Shown one piece after another: positions 23,957 to 30,986 of a stretch of DNA of 33,195 nt. Below the pieces are notes generated by a model. It was given only the letters and a program-made list of their open reading frames with translations, was not told where the DNA came from and did no database searches. Source of the stretch: Opitutia bacterium (GTDB taxonomy: Bacteria; Verrucomicrobiota; Verrucomicrobiia; Opitutales; Coraliomargaritaceae); NCBI GenBank assembly GCA_002862945.1, contig PKCJ01000014.1:1-33195 (forward strand), read 5' to 3'. A program made the translations under genes and the position numbers. The stretch's first letter is position 1. Every line of letters starts with the position of its first letter.

Positions 23957-26329
23957 ATGAAAGTTAATAAAATTTTGGAAACCATGGACTACGGTACTGC
24001 GCCTGAAAGCTCTGCAGCGGCTCTTAAATGGATAGAGGAACGGGGTGCTGACTTTGGGCTATTTATCAATGGCGACTTTGTGAAACCGGTAGGGCGTGAA
24101 TCTTTTGCGACTCATAACCCAGCCAACAATGAATTTCTGGCTAAACTATGCCAGGCGCAGACGGATGATGTGGATGCTGCGGTCAGCGCAGCTCGAGGAG
24201 CTCAGGCGGGTTGGGAATCTATGGGAGGATCGGCACGCTCTAAGTATCTTTACGCCATAGCTCGACTGTTCCAGAAGCACTCGCGTTTATTCGCGGTCTT
24301 AGAGACCCTAGACAACGGCAAACCGATCCGTGAAAGTCGCGACATTGATGTGCCCTTAGTAGCGCGTCATTTTTACTTCCATGCGGGTGCTGCAGTATTA
24401 ATGGCGGATGAAATGCCAGATTATCAAGCGCTAGGTGTGGCTGCCCAGGTCATACCTTGGAACTTTCCGCTCTTAATGTTGGCGTGGAAAATCGCTCCAG
24501 CCCTGGCTATGGGAAATACCGTGGTGCTCAAGCCAGCCGAATACACTTCGCTCACAGCGCTGCTCTTTGCCGAGATTTGTCAGGAGGCAGGCTTGCCGAA
24601 TGGTGTCGTCAACATTCTCACCGGCAACGGCAGTGTGGGCGAACAGGTAGTGATCCATCCAGATGTCGATAAAGTTGCATTTACAGGTTCGACTGCTGTG
24701 GGTCGGCATATCCGCCAAGCGATTGCGGGGCAGGGCAAAGCGATCACCCTAGAGCTAGGAGGCAAGTCGCCCTACATCGTTTTTGACGATGCCGACATAG
24801 ACAGCGCCGTGGAAGGTCTAGTGGATGCAATCTGGCTCAATCAGGGGCAGGTGTGCTGCGCGGGATCTCGTTTATTTGTGCAGGAAGGAGTAGCCGAGGT
24901 ATTTCACCGAAAGCTGCGCTCTAGAATGGATAAATTACGCATCGGAGATCCCATGGATAAATCGATTGATATCGGAGCCATAGTCGACCCTGTGCAACTG
25001 CAGTCGATCAAACGCTTGGTCGATGAGGGCCTAGAGGAGGGTGGTCATAGGCACGTGGCAGCAATTGATTGCCCGAGTGAGGGTAGCTTTTACCCGCCCA
25101 CCTTTATTTCAGAAGTTGACCCCGCCTGCCGATTGATGCAGGAGGAAATATTTGGCCCGGTGCTAGTCGGTTCGACCTTCCGCACCCCTGCCGAGGCAGT
25201 TGCACTGGCAAATAATACACGCTATGGGCTGGCAGCTTCGATCTGGACGGAGAATATTAATTTAGCTTTAGACCTAGCACCTAAAATTGTTTGTGGTGTC
25301 GCATGGATTAATACTACGAATCAATTTGATGCGGCTGCAGGCTTCGGTGGCCGCCGCGAGAGTGGCTTTGGTCGGGAAGGTGGATGGGAGGGGCTGTATG
25401 CATATGTTCGCCCGATCGATCAATCCACTGAAGCACTCGAATCAATCGAGCCGCCGCAGGGCGACTCCCAGCCGGTCGAAGGCTCTATTGATCGCACATC
25501 TAAGCTGTTCATCGCAGGGCGTCAAGTCCGTCCTGACAGCGGCTACTCGACTCCGGTTCATTCATCCACCGGCCAACTATTGGGACTGGTCGGAAAGGGC
25601 AATCGCAAGGATATCCGCAATGCAGTCGAAGCGGCTCATGCGGCTCGTTCATGGGCAAAATCAACGGCTCATTTACGCGCGCAGATTCTATACTATATCG
25701 CTGAAAATTTATCTGTGCGCCGCGAAGAGTTTGCCCAGCGTATAATCGCGATGACGGGTGCAGCTACGGAAACTGCAAAGGCAGAGGTGGACTTGTCGAT
25801 CGATCGGCTTTTTATATATGCAGCATGGGCTGATAAATACGATGGCGCGGCTCATGCTGTGCCGATCCGCGGACTTGCTTTAGCGATGCATGAACCAGTT
25901 GGCATTATTGGCATACTTTGCTCAGACCAAGCGCCTTTATTGGGCATGGTGTCGGTCTTAGCCCCAGCGATCGCGATGGGGAATACATGCGTGATCGTGC
26001 CTTCTCAGGCCTACCCACTGATGGCGACAGACTTGTATCAAGTCTTAGAGACTTCTGACTTACCTGCTGGCGTCGTGAACATTGTGACCGCGGCACACAG
26101 CGATGTAGTCGAAACTATGGCGGGTCACATGGAGGTCGATGCGCTGTGGTATTTTGGTGCGGACGGACACTCAGAGAGTATCGAGCGCGCATCGGTCACG
26201 AATTTGAAGCGCACCTGGGTGAATAACGGGCGTAGTCGAGATTGGCAGGATACGAAGCAAGGTGCGGGCAAAGAGTTTTTACGACAAGCGACAGAAGTTA
26301 AAAATATCTGGATACCTTATGGCGAATAA
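23957..26329 (+). CDS. ALDH16-like two-domain aldehyde dehydrogenase
   Basis: A 790-residue protein with two ALDH units. The first (about residues 30-490) is complete: IPWNFPLLMLAWKIAPALA, GSTAVG, general base Glu266 in LELGGKSP, nucleophile Cys300 in NQGQVCCAGSR; the 34-residue spacing equals that of Glu268-Cys302 in ALDH2. The second (about 510-790) keeps the cofactor-fold part (HEPVGIIGI, APAIAMGNT, LPAGVVNIVT) but ends shortly after, with no catalytic glutamate or cysteine block. This one-active-plus-one-degenerate layout is that of the ALDH16 family. Coupled to deoC, it probably oxidises acetaldehyde or another aldehyde of deoxyribose breakdown; the substrate is inferred. ssrA-like site 3 begins two bases after its stop. 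Confidence 0.9.
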   Translation: MKVNKILETMDYGTAPESSAAALKWIEERGADFGLFINGDFVKPVGRESFATHNPANNEFLAKLCQAQTDDVDAAVSAARGAQAGWESMGGSARSKYLYAIARLFQKHSRLFAVLETLDNGKPIRESRDIDVPLVARHFYFHAGAAVLMADEMPDYQALGVAAQVIPWNFPLLMLAWKIAPALAMGNTVVLKPAEYTSLTALLFAEICQEAGLPNGVVNILTGNGSVGEQVVIHPDVDKVAFTGSTAVGRHIRQAIAGQGKAITLELGGKSPYIVFDDADIDSAVEGLVDAIWLNQGQVCCAGSRLFVQEGVAEVFHRKLRSRMDKLRIGDPMDKSIDIGAIVDPVQLQSIKRLVDEGLEEGGHRHVAAIDCPSEGSFYPPTFISEVDPACRLMQEEIFGPVLVGSTFRTPAEAVALANNTRYGLAASIWTENINLALDLAPKIVCGVAWINTTNQFDAAAGFGGRRESGFGREGGWEGLYAYVRPIDQSTEALESIEPPQGDSQPVEGSIDRTSKLFIAGRQVRPDSGYSTPVHSSTGQLLGLVGKGNRKDIRNAVEAAHAARSWAKSTAHLRAQILYYIAENLSVRREEFAQRIIAMTGAATETAKAEVDLSIDRLFIYAAWADKYDGAAHAVPIRGLALAMHEPVGIIGILCSDQAPLLGMVSVLAPAIAMGNTCVIVPSQAYPLMATDLYQVLETSDLPAGVVNIVTAAHSDVVETMAGHMEVDALWYFGADGHSESIERASVTNLKRTWVNNGRSRDWQDTKQGAGKEFLRQATEVKNIWIPYGE

Positions 26330-26330
26330 G

Positions 26331-26371
26331 CCTTAAATGGTGGAGGTGGCGATAGTCAAATTTGAATCCAG
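26331..26371 (-). repeat. ssrA 3'-end-like site 3
   Basis: CCTTAAATGGTGGAGGTGGC (26331-26350) is identical to site 1. Beyond it the core differs: ATAGTCAAATTTG contains the palindrome CAAATTTG (26357-26364), where site 1 has CGAATTCG, and GG/CC close it. It starts immediately after the aldehyde dehydrogenase stop codon. Confidence 0.72.
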
Positions 26372-26463
26372 TAAAAATAATTATCTGTAAATATATATAA
26401 TACAATATTTTACAAATTTTATGAACTTTCCTGATTCAGTGACCCGCTGGTAGTAAAAGGCTC

Positions 26464-27570
26464 GTGAAAAATACTTTTACATCTCCAATAGTAGTATTTT
26501 TGGTGCTGATTGTGGTAATTAGTGGCCATTTGCAAGGCTCTACAGAATCAGTACCTGAGAGTGGGGTGGCCTTTTCGGACCCCTACCAAATTGGCTATCG
26601 TTTGCCTGAAGATGCTGTCGTAACTTATCCGAGTTCTAATCCCCTACGTCAGGCACTCAGACCTATACCCAAGACGGCTGTATTTAAAATGGAAGGCTGG
26701 AGCTTGTGGGATCCATCCCTCATAAAAGTTGGAGAGACTTATCATTTATTTTGTTCGAGGTGGCCGAAGAGCGAGGACTATTCTTTTGATTCCGGATGGA
26801 AACGCAGCCATGTCATTCGAGCGACGTCTAAGAATTTATTTGGCCCGTATGAGTTTGCCGAAGTTGTCTTACACCCATCGACGCACCCATGGGCGACTCA
26901 GGGGATTCATAACCCTAAAATAGTGAAGGTGGAAGACCGTTTTCTGATTTATCATTTAGCGATTCCGCAGTGGTCGACTGGTTTTGCATATTCAGATTCA
27001 ATCGAAGGTCCATGGGAGCCGATCGATCACCCGATCGTTGACGCTAATAATCCTGCGTTGCTTATGCACGATGATGGCTCAGTTTACATGGTGTCCAAGC
27101 ATAAGCCAAAACCAACACAAGATGGGAAATGGGATGCTTGCTTGAGGGCACATTCAGCTGATCAAATTAATGGTCCTTACAATATTCTGGGCAATGGGCG
27201 AAATCGATTGCCCTATAATTGCGAGTTGGAGGATCCAACGATATGGTGGGCAAACGACCAATACAATGTCATCTGTACGGATTGGGAGGGCAAGGTGACG
27301 GGAGTGCAAAAGCCAGTCATTTACTATACCTCTAAGGATGGGATTGAGTATGAATTATACTCAAAAATCCCTGTTTGGACTCAGGAAGAACCCATCTATT
27401 TGGAAGACGGTTCGCAGCTTCAAGTAAGCCGTATTGAGCGCCCTCAGGTATTTATCAATGAACACGGTCAATTGACTGCCTTACTCGTAGCTGTAGGCAT
27501 TGAGACGCGCAGTCATGACTACATTGTGATCCGTCCAGTGGATAAATTTGTCCCTACGAATTCACCCTAA
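26464..27570 (+). CDS. Secreted GH43/GH117-like glycoside hydrolase
   Basis: A 368-residue protein with an N-terminal signal peptide (hydrophobic residues about 8-20) and a five-bladed beta-propeller pattern. Candidate catalytic residues fit the GH43/GH117 clan: Asp83 in SLWDPSLIKV, Asp257 in ELEDPTIWW and Glu325 in IERPQVF, spaced much as the Asp/Asp/Glu set of GH117 alpha-neoagarooligosaccharide hydrolases. Other propeller markers are GFAYSDSIEGPW and NPALLMHDDGSVYMV. GH117 acts on marine agar-type oligosaccharides and GH43 on arabinan or xylan; I cannot decide between them. The start is a GTG. It is the only gene between ssrA-like sites 3 and 4, the latter 12 bp after its stop. Confidence 0.8.
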   Translation: MKNTFTSPIVVFLVLIVVISGHLQGSTESVPESGVAFSDPYQIGYRLPEDAVVTYPSSNPLRQALRPIPKTAVFKMEGWSLWDPSLIKVGETYHLFCSRWPKSEDYSFDSGWKRSHVIRATSKNLFGPYEFAEVVLHPSTHPWATQGIHNPKIVKVEDRFLIYHLAIPQWSTGFAYSDSIEGPWEPIDHPIVDANNPALLMHDDGSVYMVSKHKPKPTQDGKWDACLRAHSADQINGPYNILGNGRNRLPYNCELEDPTIWWANDQYNVICTDWEGKVTGVQKPVIYYTSKDGIEYELYSKIPVWTQEEPIYLEDGSQLQVSRIERPQVFINEHGQLTALLVAVGIETRSHDYIVIRPVDKFVPTNSP

Positions 27571-27581
27571 GAAAAGCAAAA

Positions 27582-27620
27582 TGGTGGAGGTGGCGGGTGT
27601 CGAGCCCGCGTCCCTCGTGC
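27582..27620 (-). repeat. ssrA 3'-end-like site 4 (most canonical)
   Basis: TGGTGGAGGTGGCGGGTGTC continues as GAGCCCGCGTCC; on the other strand this is the tmRNA T-arm and acceptor end, GGACGCGGG...CCCGCCACCTCCACCA. GCGGG (27593-27597) pairs with CCCGC (27605-27609). It nearly matches the E. coli ssrA attachment core. The loop (CTCGACA instead of TTCGACT) is imperfect, and the remaining tmRNA is absent: a tail-to-head check up to 27,940 shows no tmRNA 5' end and runs into the DUF805 gene. Confidence 0.85.
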
Positions 27621-27712
27621 TTTCATATGGGGCATCTCGTTGTTCTTCAATCATATGCTAATATGTATAAATTAGCCTAGGGATAAAAACAACAGGTTTT
27701 AAGCACACTTTT

Positions 27713-27814
27713 GGGCAATAATCGGGCAATAATCGGGCAATAATCGGGCAATAATTTAAAGCGGGGCGGGGGTACGCTTGGTTGCCCTCTAGATTATGTG
27801 TATATACATCAAAT
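27713..27814. repeat. Composite repeat, copy 1 (with 11-bp tandem units)
   Basis: Four tandem units of GGGCAATAATC (27713, 27724, 27735, 27746) lead into a G-rich hairpin (GCGGGGCGGGGGTACGCTTGG then TTGCCCTC) and a weaker version of the palindrome ATGTGTATATACAT. It lies between the GH gene and the DUF805 stop codon, 93 bp after ssrA-like site 4. Confidence 0.85.
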
Positions 27815-27831
27815 GGACTCTGAAAAATCTA

Positions 27832-28221
27832 TTATAACCCTTGCTCTACATTATCGCCGTATTTGTTCGTGTCACTGTCTCCTGCACTAACAAACCAGAT
27901 AAAGAGTGGAATTATTCCTACAATAGTTAGAGCTATAAGTTGCCACCAACCTGACCTTCCAACGTCGTGCAGCCGTCTGGCTGCAAGGGCAAAAGACGGC
28001 ACAAGAATCCCTAAGCTCCAGACTAAATCAATAATATCGACTGGACTTAATTCTCCTCCGATAGAAGCTCGTAGAATCTCAATAAATAATGTTATTATCA
28101 CTGTCCAAAGAAACCAGAACCAATAGGCACTCCTTGAAGATCTGCCCGAAAAATTGGCGTAATTTCTAAAAAAAAGAACCCAAGATTGTGCGAATGAAAC
28201 TTTACGATGAGAAATATCCAC
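27832..28221 (-). CDS. DUF805 family membrane protein
   Basis: A 129-residue inner-membrane protein with three to four hydrophobic helices. The family markers are FSGRSSRSAYWFWFLW (the FxGRxxRxxYWxF block, residues about 24-39), RRLHDVGRSGWW (about 83-94) and the C-terminal NKYGDN (NxYGP type). DUF805 function is unknown. The start is a GTG at 28221; no better start lies downstream before the first motif. It is divergent from the cupin gene and its 3' end abuts composite repeat copy 1. Confidence 0.88.
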   Translation of the reverse strand: MDISHRKVSFAQSWVLFFRNYANFSGRSSRSAYWFWFLWTVIITLFIEILRASIGGELSPVDIIDLVWSLGILVPSFALAARRLHDVGRSGWWQLIALTIVGIIPLFIWFVSAGDSDTNKYGDNVEQGL

Positions 28222-28311
28222 AACAGTTTATCTGATTCATAGAATTTGCTGACAAGTTTATTTAATATCTTTTGATACAAATATGATTTATTATCGAATT
28301 TGTTAATAAAT

Positions 28312-28737
28312 ATGAAAATTCGCCTATATATTATACCGCTTTTCGTTGCTCTAGTTTGTATTTTATGCGCGCACCATACATCTTCAGAATCTAAGATATT
28401 ATCACGAGGTTCAGCAGGTTGGAATGGCTCAGATATGGATAGTTATCCGATAGGCCAACCAGAAATAACGGTTATCAAAGCAATTATGCCTATTGGAATG
28501 ACTACGCCGATACATAAACATCCTAATCCTATGGCAGTTTACGTTTTGAAAGGAAAAATTGAAATAGGTGATGAGAATGGTAATTCAAAACAATTCAAAC
28601 AAGGCGAAGTACTCATACCGACACCAGACCAATGGCACTACGGCCGAAACGTAGGAAATATTCCTGCTGAGACTATTACTTTTTATGCAGGTACTGTAAA
28701 TGGTGCGCCGCTGCGAGTTATGAAAAATGGAGATTAA
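28312..28737 (+). CDS. Secreted single-domain cupin protein
   Basis: About 141 residues from the ATG at 28312 (an in-frame TTG lies at 28300). A signal peptide (LYIIPLFVALVCILC) precedes a cupin domain: motif 1 is PIHKHPNPMAVYVLKGKIEIG (HxH...E/Y...G pattern; two histidines, with tyrosine-containing strand), and motif 2 is PDQWHYGRNVG, supplying another histidine. The set of histidines could hold a metal ion. Periplasmic cupins of this kind have no fixed function. Composite repeat copy 2 starts 19 bp after the stop. Confidence 0.85.
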   Translation: MKIRLYIIPLFVALVCILCAHHTSSESKILSRGSAGWNGSDMDSYPIGQPEITVIKAIMPIGMTTPIHKHPNPMAVYVLKGKIEIGDENGNSKQFKQGEVLIPTPDQWHYGRNVGNIPAETITFYAGTVNGAPLRVMKNGD

Positions 28738-28755
28738 AGACGCCCATCAAAATGT

Positions 28756-28852
28756 GGGCAATAATCGGGCAATAATTTAGGACGGGGCGGGGGTTTGCTA
28801 GGCTGCCCCTCTTGATGATGTGTATATACATCAAGTGCCTTATAAAAAATTA
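28756..28852. repeat. Composite repeat, copy 2
   Basis: Two GGGCAATAAT units (28756, 28767), a hairpin with GGGGC pairing with GCCCC, and the 25-bp near-palindrome CTTGATGATGTG/TATATACATCAAG at 28811-28835. The repeat runs into the stop codon of the minus-strand pentapeptide gene, so it serves as the shared 3' region of two convergent genes and may terminate both. Confidence 0.85.
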
Positions 28853-30193
28853 CTCCGACATCTTGAAGCGGAAGAATCTTACTCCCGAATTAGATGCATC
28901 ATCAGCTTCCACATCGATTCTGATTTTACCACTTTGGTAATTAGGATGAATAATAACCTTGCTCTCAGGAACGGGTTTCCAAGTTGGGCTTGTGATACCA
29001 AGATTATCAGTAGCCTCTAATTCAATGTTAATTGTAGCATCCCCGTCTACTACTTCTAGCATTCTACTGCCTAATCTTAAGTCACGTACCTCTTTTTCAG
29101 TTAAGCGCGCATCTCTTTCAGCTACAACTGCGTTGTATGCTGCTTGTGTAGGCCTAGAATCCCTTTCCATCTCTGCAGTAGCTTTAGCCGCAAGTGCAGT
29201 ATCTCTAGCAGTTTCAGCGGTAGCTTGAGCCGATATTGCTATATCTCTGGCATCTACTAGTTCATTATATTCTGTTTGAGAAATTACATCCGACCAGATA
29301 GTGCTACCAAGGTTAGCACCAGAGAGGTTTGCACCTGATAGGTTAGCACCAGATAGATTAGCATTAGTGATGTCAGCACCAGAGAGGTCAGCATCTGAGA
29401 GGTCAGTATATCTAAGATTAGCAGACCAAAGATCAGCTGAAATCAGGCGTGCACCAGAGAGGTTAACATAAGGACCAATAATATATCCATTTACTATTCG
29501 ATAGTATCCGCTGAAAGTGAATGTTGGAGTACCGGTTATGCCCCCACTTCTAACTCCATTGAAGTTAGCAGAAGAGAGGTCTGCTTCAGAGAGGTTAGCA
29601 CCAGAGAGGTTTGCATCAGAGAGGTCAGCAAAAGAGAGGTCAGCATCAGGGAGGTTTGCATTATAGAGGTTAGCACCAGAGAGGTTTGCTTGAAAGAGGT
29701 TAGCATCAGTGAGATTAGTATTAAAGAGGTTAGCGCCAGAGAGGTTAGCGCCAGAGAGGTCAGCATATGTAAGATCAGCATATCTAAGGGTAGCACCAGA
29801 GAGGTCAGCATCAGAGAGGTTTACATAGGGACCAACAATATATCCATTAAGCAATTGGTATTGGTTAGGGAGCGCTGCAGCCCCCGTTATGCTCCCACTT
29901 AAAACTCTTCTGAGGTTGGCGCCAGTTAGGTCAGCAGCAAATAGGTTAGCACCAGATAGGTCAGCATCAGAGAGGTTTGCACCAGAGAGGTTTGCATCGA
30001 AGAGGCTAGCACCTGATAGGTCAGCACCTGATAGGTCAGCACCTGATAGGTCAGCATTAGATAGGTCAGCATTAGATAGGTCAGCACCAGGACCAATGTA
30101 ATACCCACTCACCGTACCCGTACCATCGGGACCAATTTGAGCGTATAGATTCAAACTAAAAGATAATAAAAGAATGAGTGTTAAGACTTTCAT
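28850..30193 (-). CDS. Secreted pentapeptide-repeat protein with coiled coil
   Basis: A 447-residue secreted protein (signal peptide ends near YAQ, residue 19). Residues about 30-300 are three modules, each opening with GYxxGPxxNLSxA or a variant (GYYIGPGADLS, GYIVGPYVNLS, GYIIGPYVNLS) and continuing with A(D/N)LSx pentapeptides, expected to form a right-handed four-sided beta-helix. Linkers with SGxITG separate the modules. A predicted coiled coil (about 305-365, Ala/Glu/Arg-rich) and a C-terminal domain of about 75 residues ending GVRFFRFKMSE follow; that ending recurs in marine Verrucomicrobia proteins by my recollection. Target and function are unknown; it is not the DNA-mimic type with a fixed role in quinolone resistance, being exported. 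Confidence 0.88.
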   Translation of the reverse strand: MKVLTLILLLSFSLNLYAQIGPDGTGTVSGYYIGPGADLSNADLSNADLSGADLSGADLSGASLFDANLSGANLSDADLSGANLFAADLTGANLRRVLSGSITGAAALPNQYQLLNGYIVGPYVNLSDADLSGATLRYADLTYADLSGANLSGANLFNTNLTDANLFQANLSGANLYNANLPDADLSFADLSDANLSGANLSEADLSSANFNGVRSGGITGTPTFTFSGYYRIVNGYIIGPYVNLSGARLISADLWSANLRYTDLSDADLSGADITNANLSGANLSGANLSGANLGSTIWSDVISQTEYNELVDARDIAISAQATAETARDTALAAKATAEMERDSRPTQAAYNAVVAERDARLTEKEVRDLRLGSRMLEVVDGDATINIELEATDNLGITSPTWKPVPESKVIIHPNYQSGKIRIDVEADDASNSGVRFFRFKMSE

Positions 30194-30255
30194 AATTTGT
30201 TGATAATCTTTATATTGTGTAAATCAACAAAATCCTTGCACGAAAATTATACGAT

Positions 30256-30290
30256 CTAGGGGGGTTCGCTTGGCAGTCCACTTGATGGTG
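30256..30290. repeat. Partial copy of the G-rich hairpin repeat
   Basis: CTAGGGGGGTTCGCTTGGCA then GTCCACTTGATGGTG matches the middle of the composite repeat (CTAGAGCGGGGAGGGGGTTCGCTTGG ... CTTGATG) but lacks the tandem units and the second palindrome half. TGGTGTAGTGGAAGC at its right end (from 30285) faintly recalls the ssrA-like core. It lies in the gene-free stretch 30194-30566. Confidence 0.55.
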
Positions 30291-30370
30291 TAGTGGAAGC
30301 TTCAACTAAAAATAGAGCTTAGATCTCTTAGAGACTGGTGTGAGAAACAAGTTCCTCGGCAATGTTAGGA

Positions 30371-30475
30371 AATAATCGGGCAATAATTGGGCAATAATCT
30401 AGAGCGGGGAGGGGGTTCGCTTGGCTGCCCTCTTGATGATGTGTATATACATCAAGTGCCTCCTAAAAAATTACT
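30371..30475. repeat. Composite repeat, copy 3
   Basis: Two to three AATAATcGGGC units (the first partly lost), GAGGG/CCCTC hairpin and the same palindrome as copy 2 at 30432-30456, over about 105 bp with high identity to copy 2. It lies between the start of the pentapeptide gene and the lipoprotein gene at 30567, so here it is upstream of genes, not at a 3' end. Confidence 0.85.
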
Positions 30476-30566
30476 AAGCATCTAATGCGTTGCCCGAAAC
30501 AAGCTCATTACTTGGCGACTTATTTTTTTCTTTAAAATTAATTTAGAGCACGTTATAAATTGCGAA

Positions 30567-30971
30567 ATGAGATACTTTTTTGCATTTTTTTTAGTTTTTA
30601 TGTCATTATTTTGCGTAGGCTGTCAGACTACATCATCTCCAAATTATTATGAAACAAAAAGCCCACTGACTCACGGCAACATTACATTAAACTTAAAAAA
30701 AGGTGTAACTCTTCAGTCTGAGGTTTTAGATATTTTTGGTGCACCCAACATAGCTACGACAGATGCAGAAAACCGTGAAGTTTGGACTTATCAAAAAACA
30801 GCCCGGATTACTGAAGGATCCTCTTCATCTGGATATGCAACTATCCTGCTTGCTGGTGTAGATAGAAAATCTGCATCTATTTCACAGGGTTCTAAAACGC
30901 TAACCCTCATTATTACATTTGATAACAATGATGTGGTGGTAGATTTCAAGAGCCGCTCTACAAACTTCTAA
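30567..30971 (+). CDS. BamE/SmpA-like lipoprotein
   Basis: A 134-residue lipoprotein with lipobox CVGC (Cys19). The mature part has the SmpA/OmlA-like hallmark LKKGVTLQSEVLDIFGAPNIATTD, followed by EVWTYQ, then a Ser-rich loop and a beta strand TLTLIITFDNNDVV. The motif (G-x-T-x-x-x-V-x-x-x-x-G-x-P) is shared by BamE and many small outer-membrane lipoproteins, but a role in the BAM complex is not implied. It precedes another lipoprotein gene by 15 bp, so they likely share a transcript. Confidence 0.8.
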   Translation: MRYFFAFFLVFMSLFCVGCQTTSSPNYYETKSPLTHGNITLNLKKGVTLQSEVLDIFGAPNIATTDAENREVWTYQKTARITEGSSSSGYATILLAGVDRKSASISQGSKTLTLIITFDNNDVVVDFKSRSTNF

Positions 30972-30986
30972 TTGTCATTACATAAT

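Noticed and set aside
26331-27620. Classical integron attC sites
   Set aside because: The placement after stop codons is attC-like, but the RYYYAAC/GTTRRRY core sites are absent and no integron integrase is seen. The tmRNA resemblance explains the sequence better.
27713-27755. CRISPR array
   Set aside because: The 11-bp units are directly adjacent with no spacers between them, and no cas genes are present.
27582-27940. A complete tmRNA (ssrA) gene on the minus strand
   Set aside because: Only the acceptor/T-arm end is present. No tmRNA 5' end (GATTCTGGATTCGAC type) or tag-reading frame is found within the needed 350-400 bases, and the DUF805 gene occupies part of that space.
29536-30108. 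Long open frames on both strands within the pentapeptide gene
   Set aside because: They arise because the DNA repeat unit has no stops in several frames. The translated products are low-complexity (LTSLMLTS or APDRSAPD types) and have no start signals or family features.
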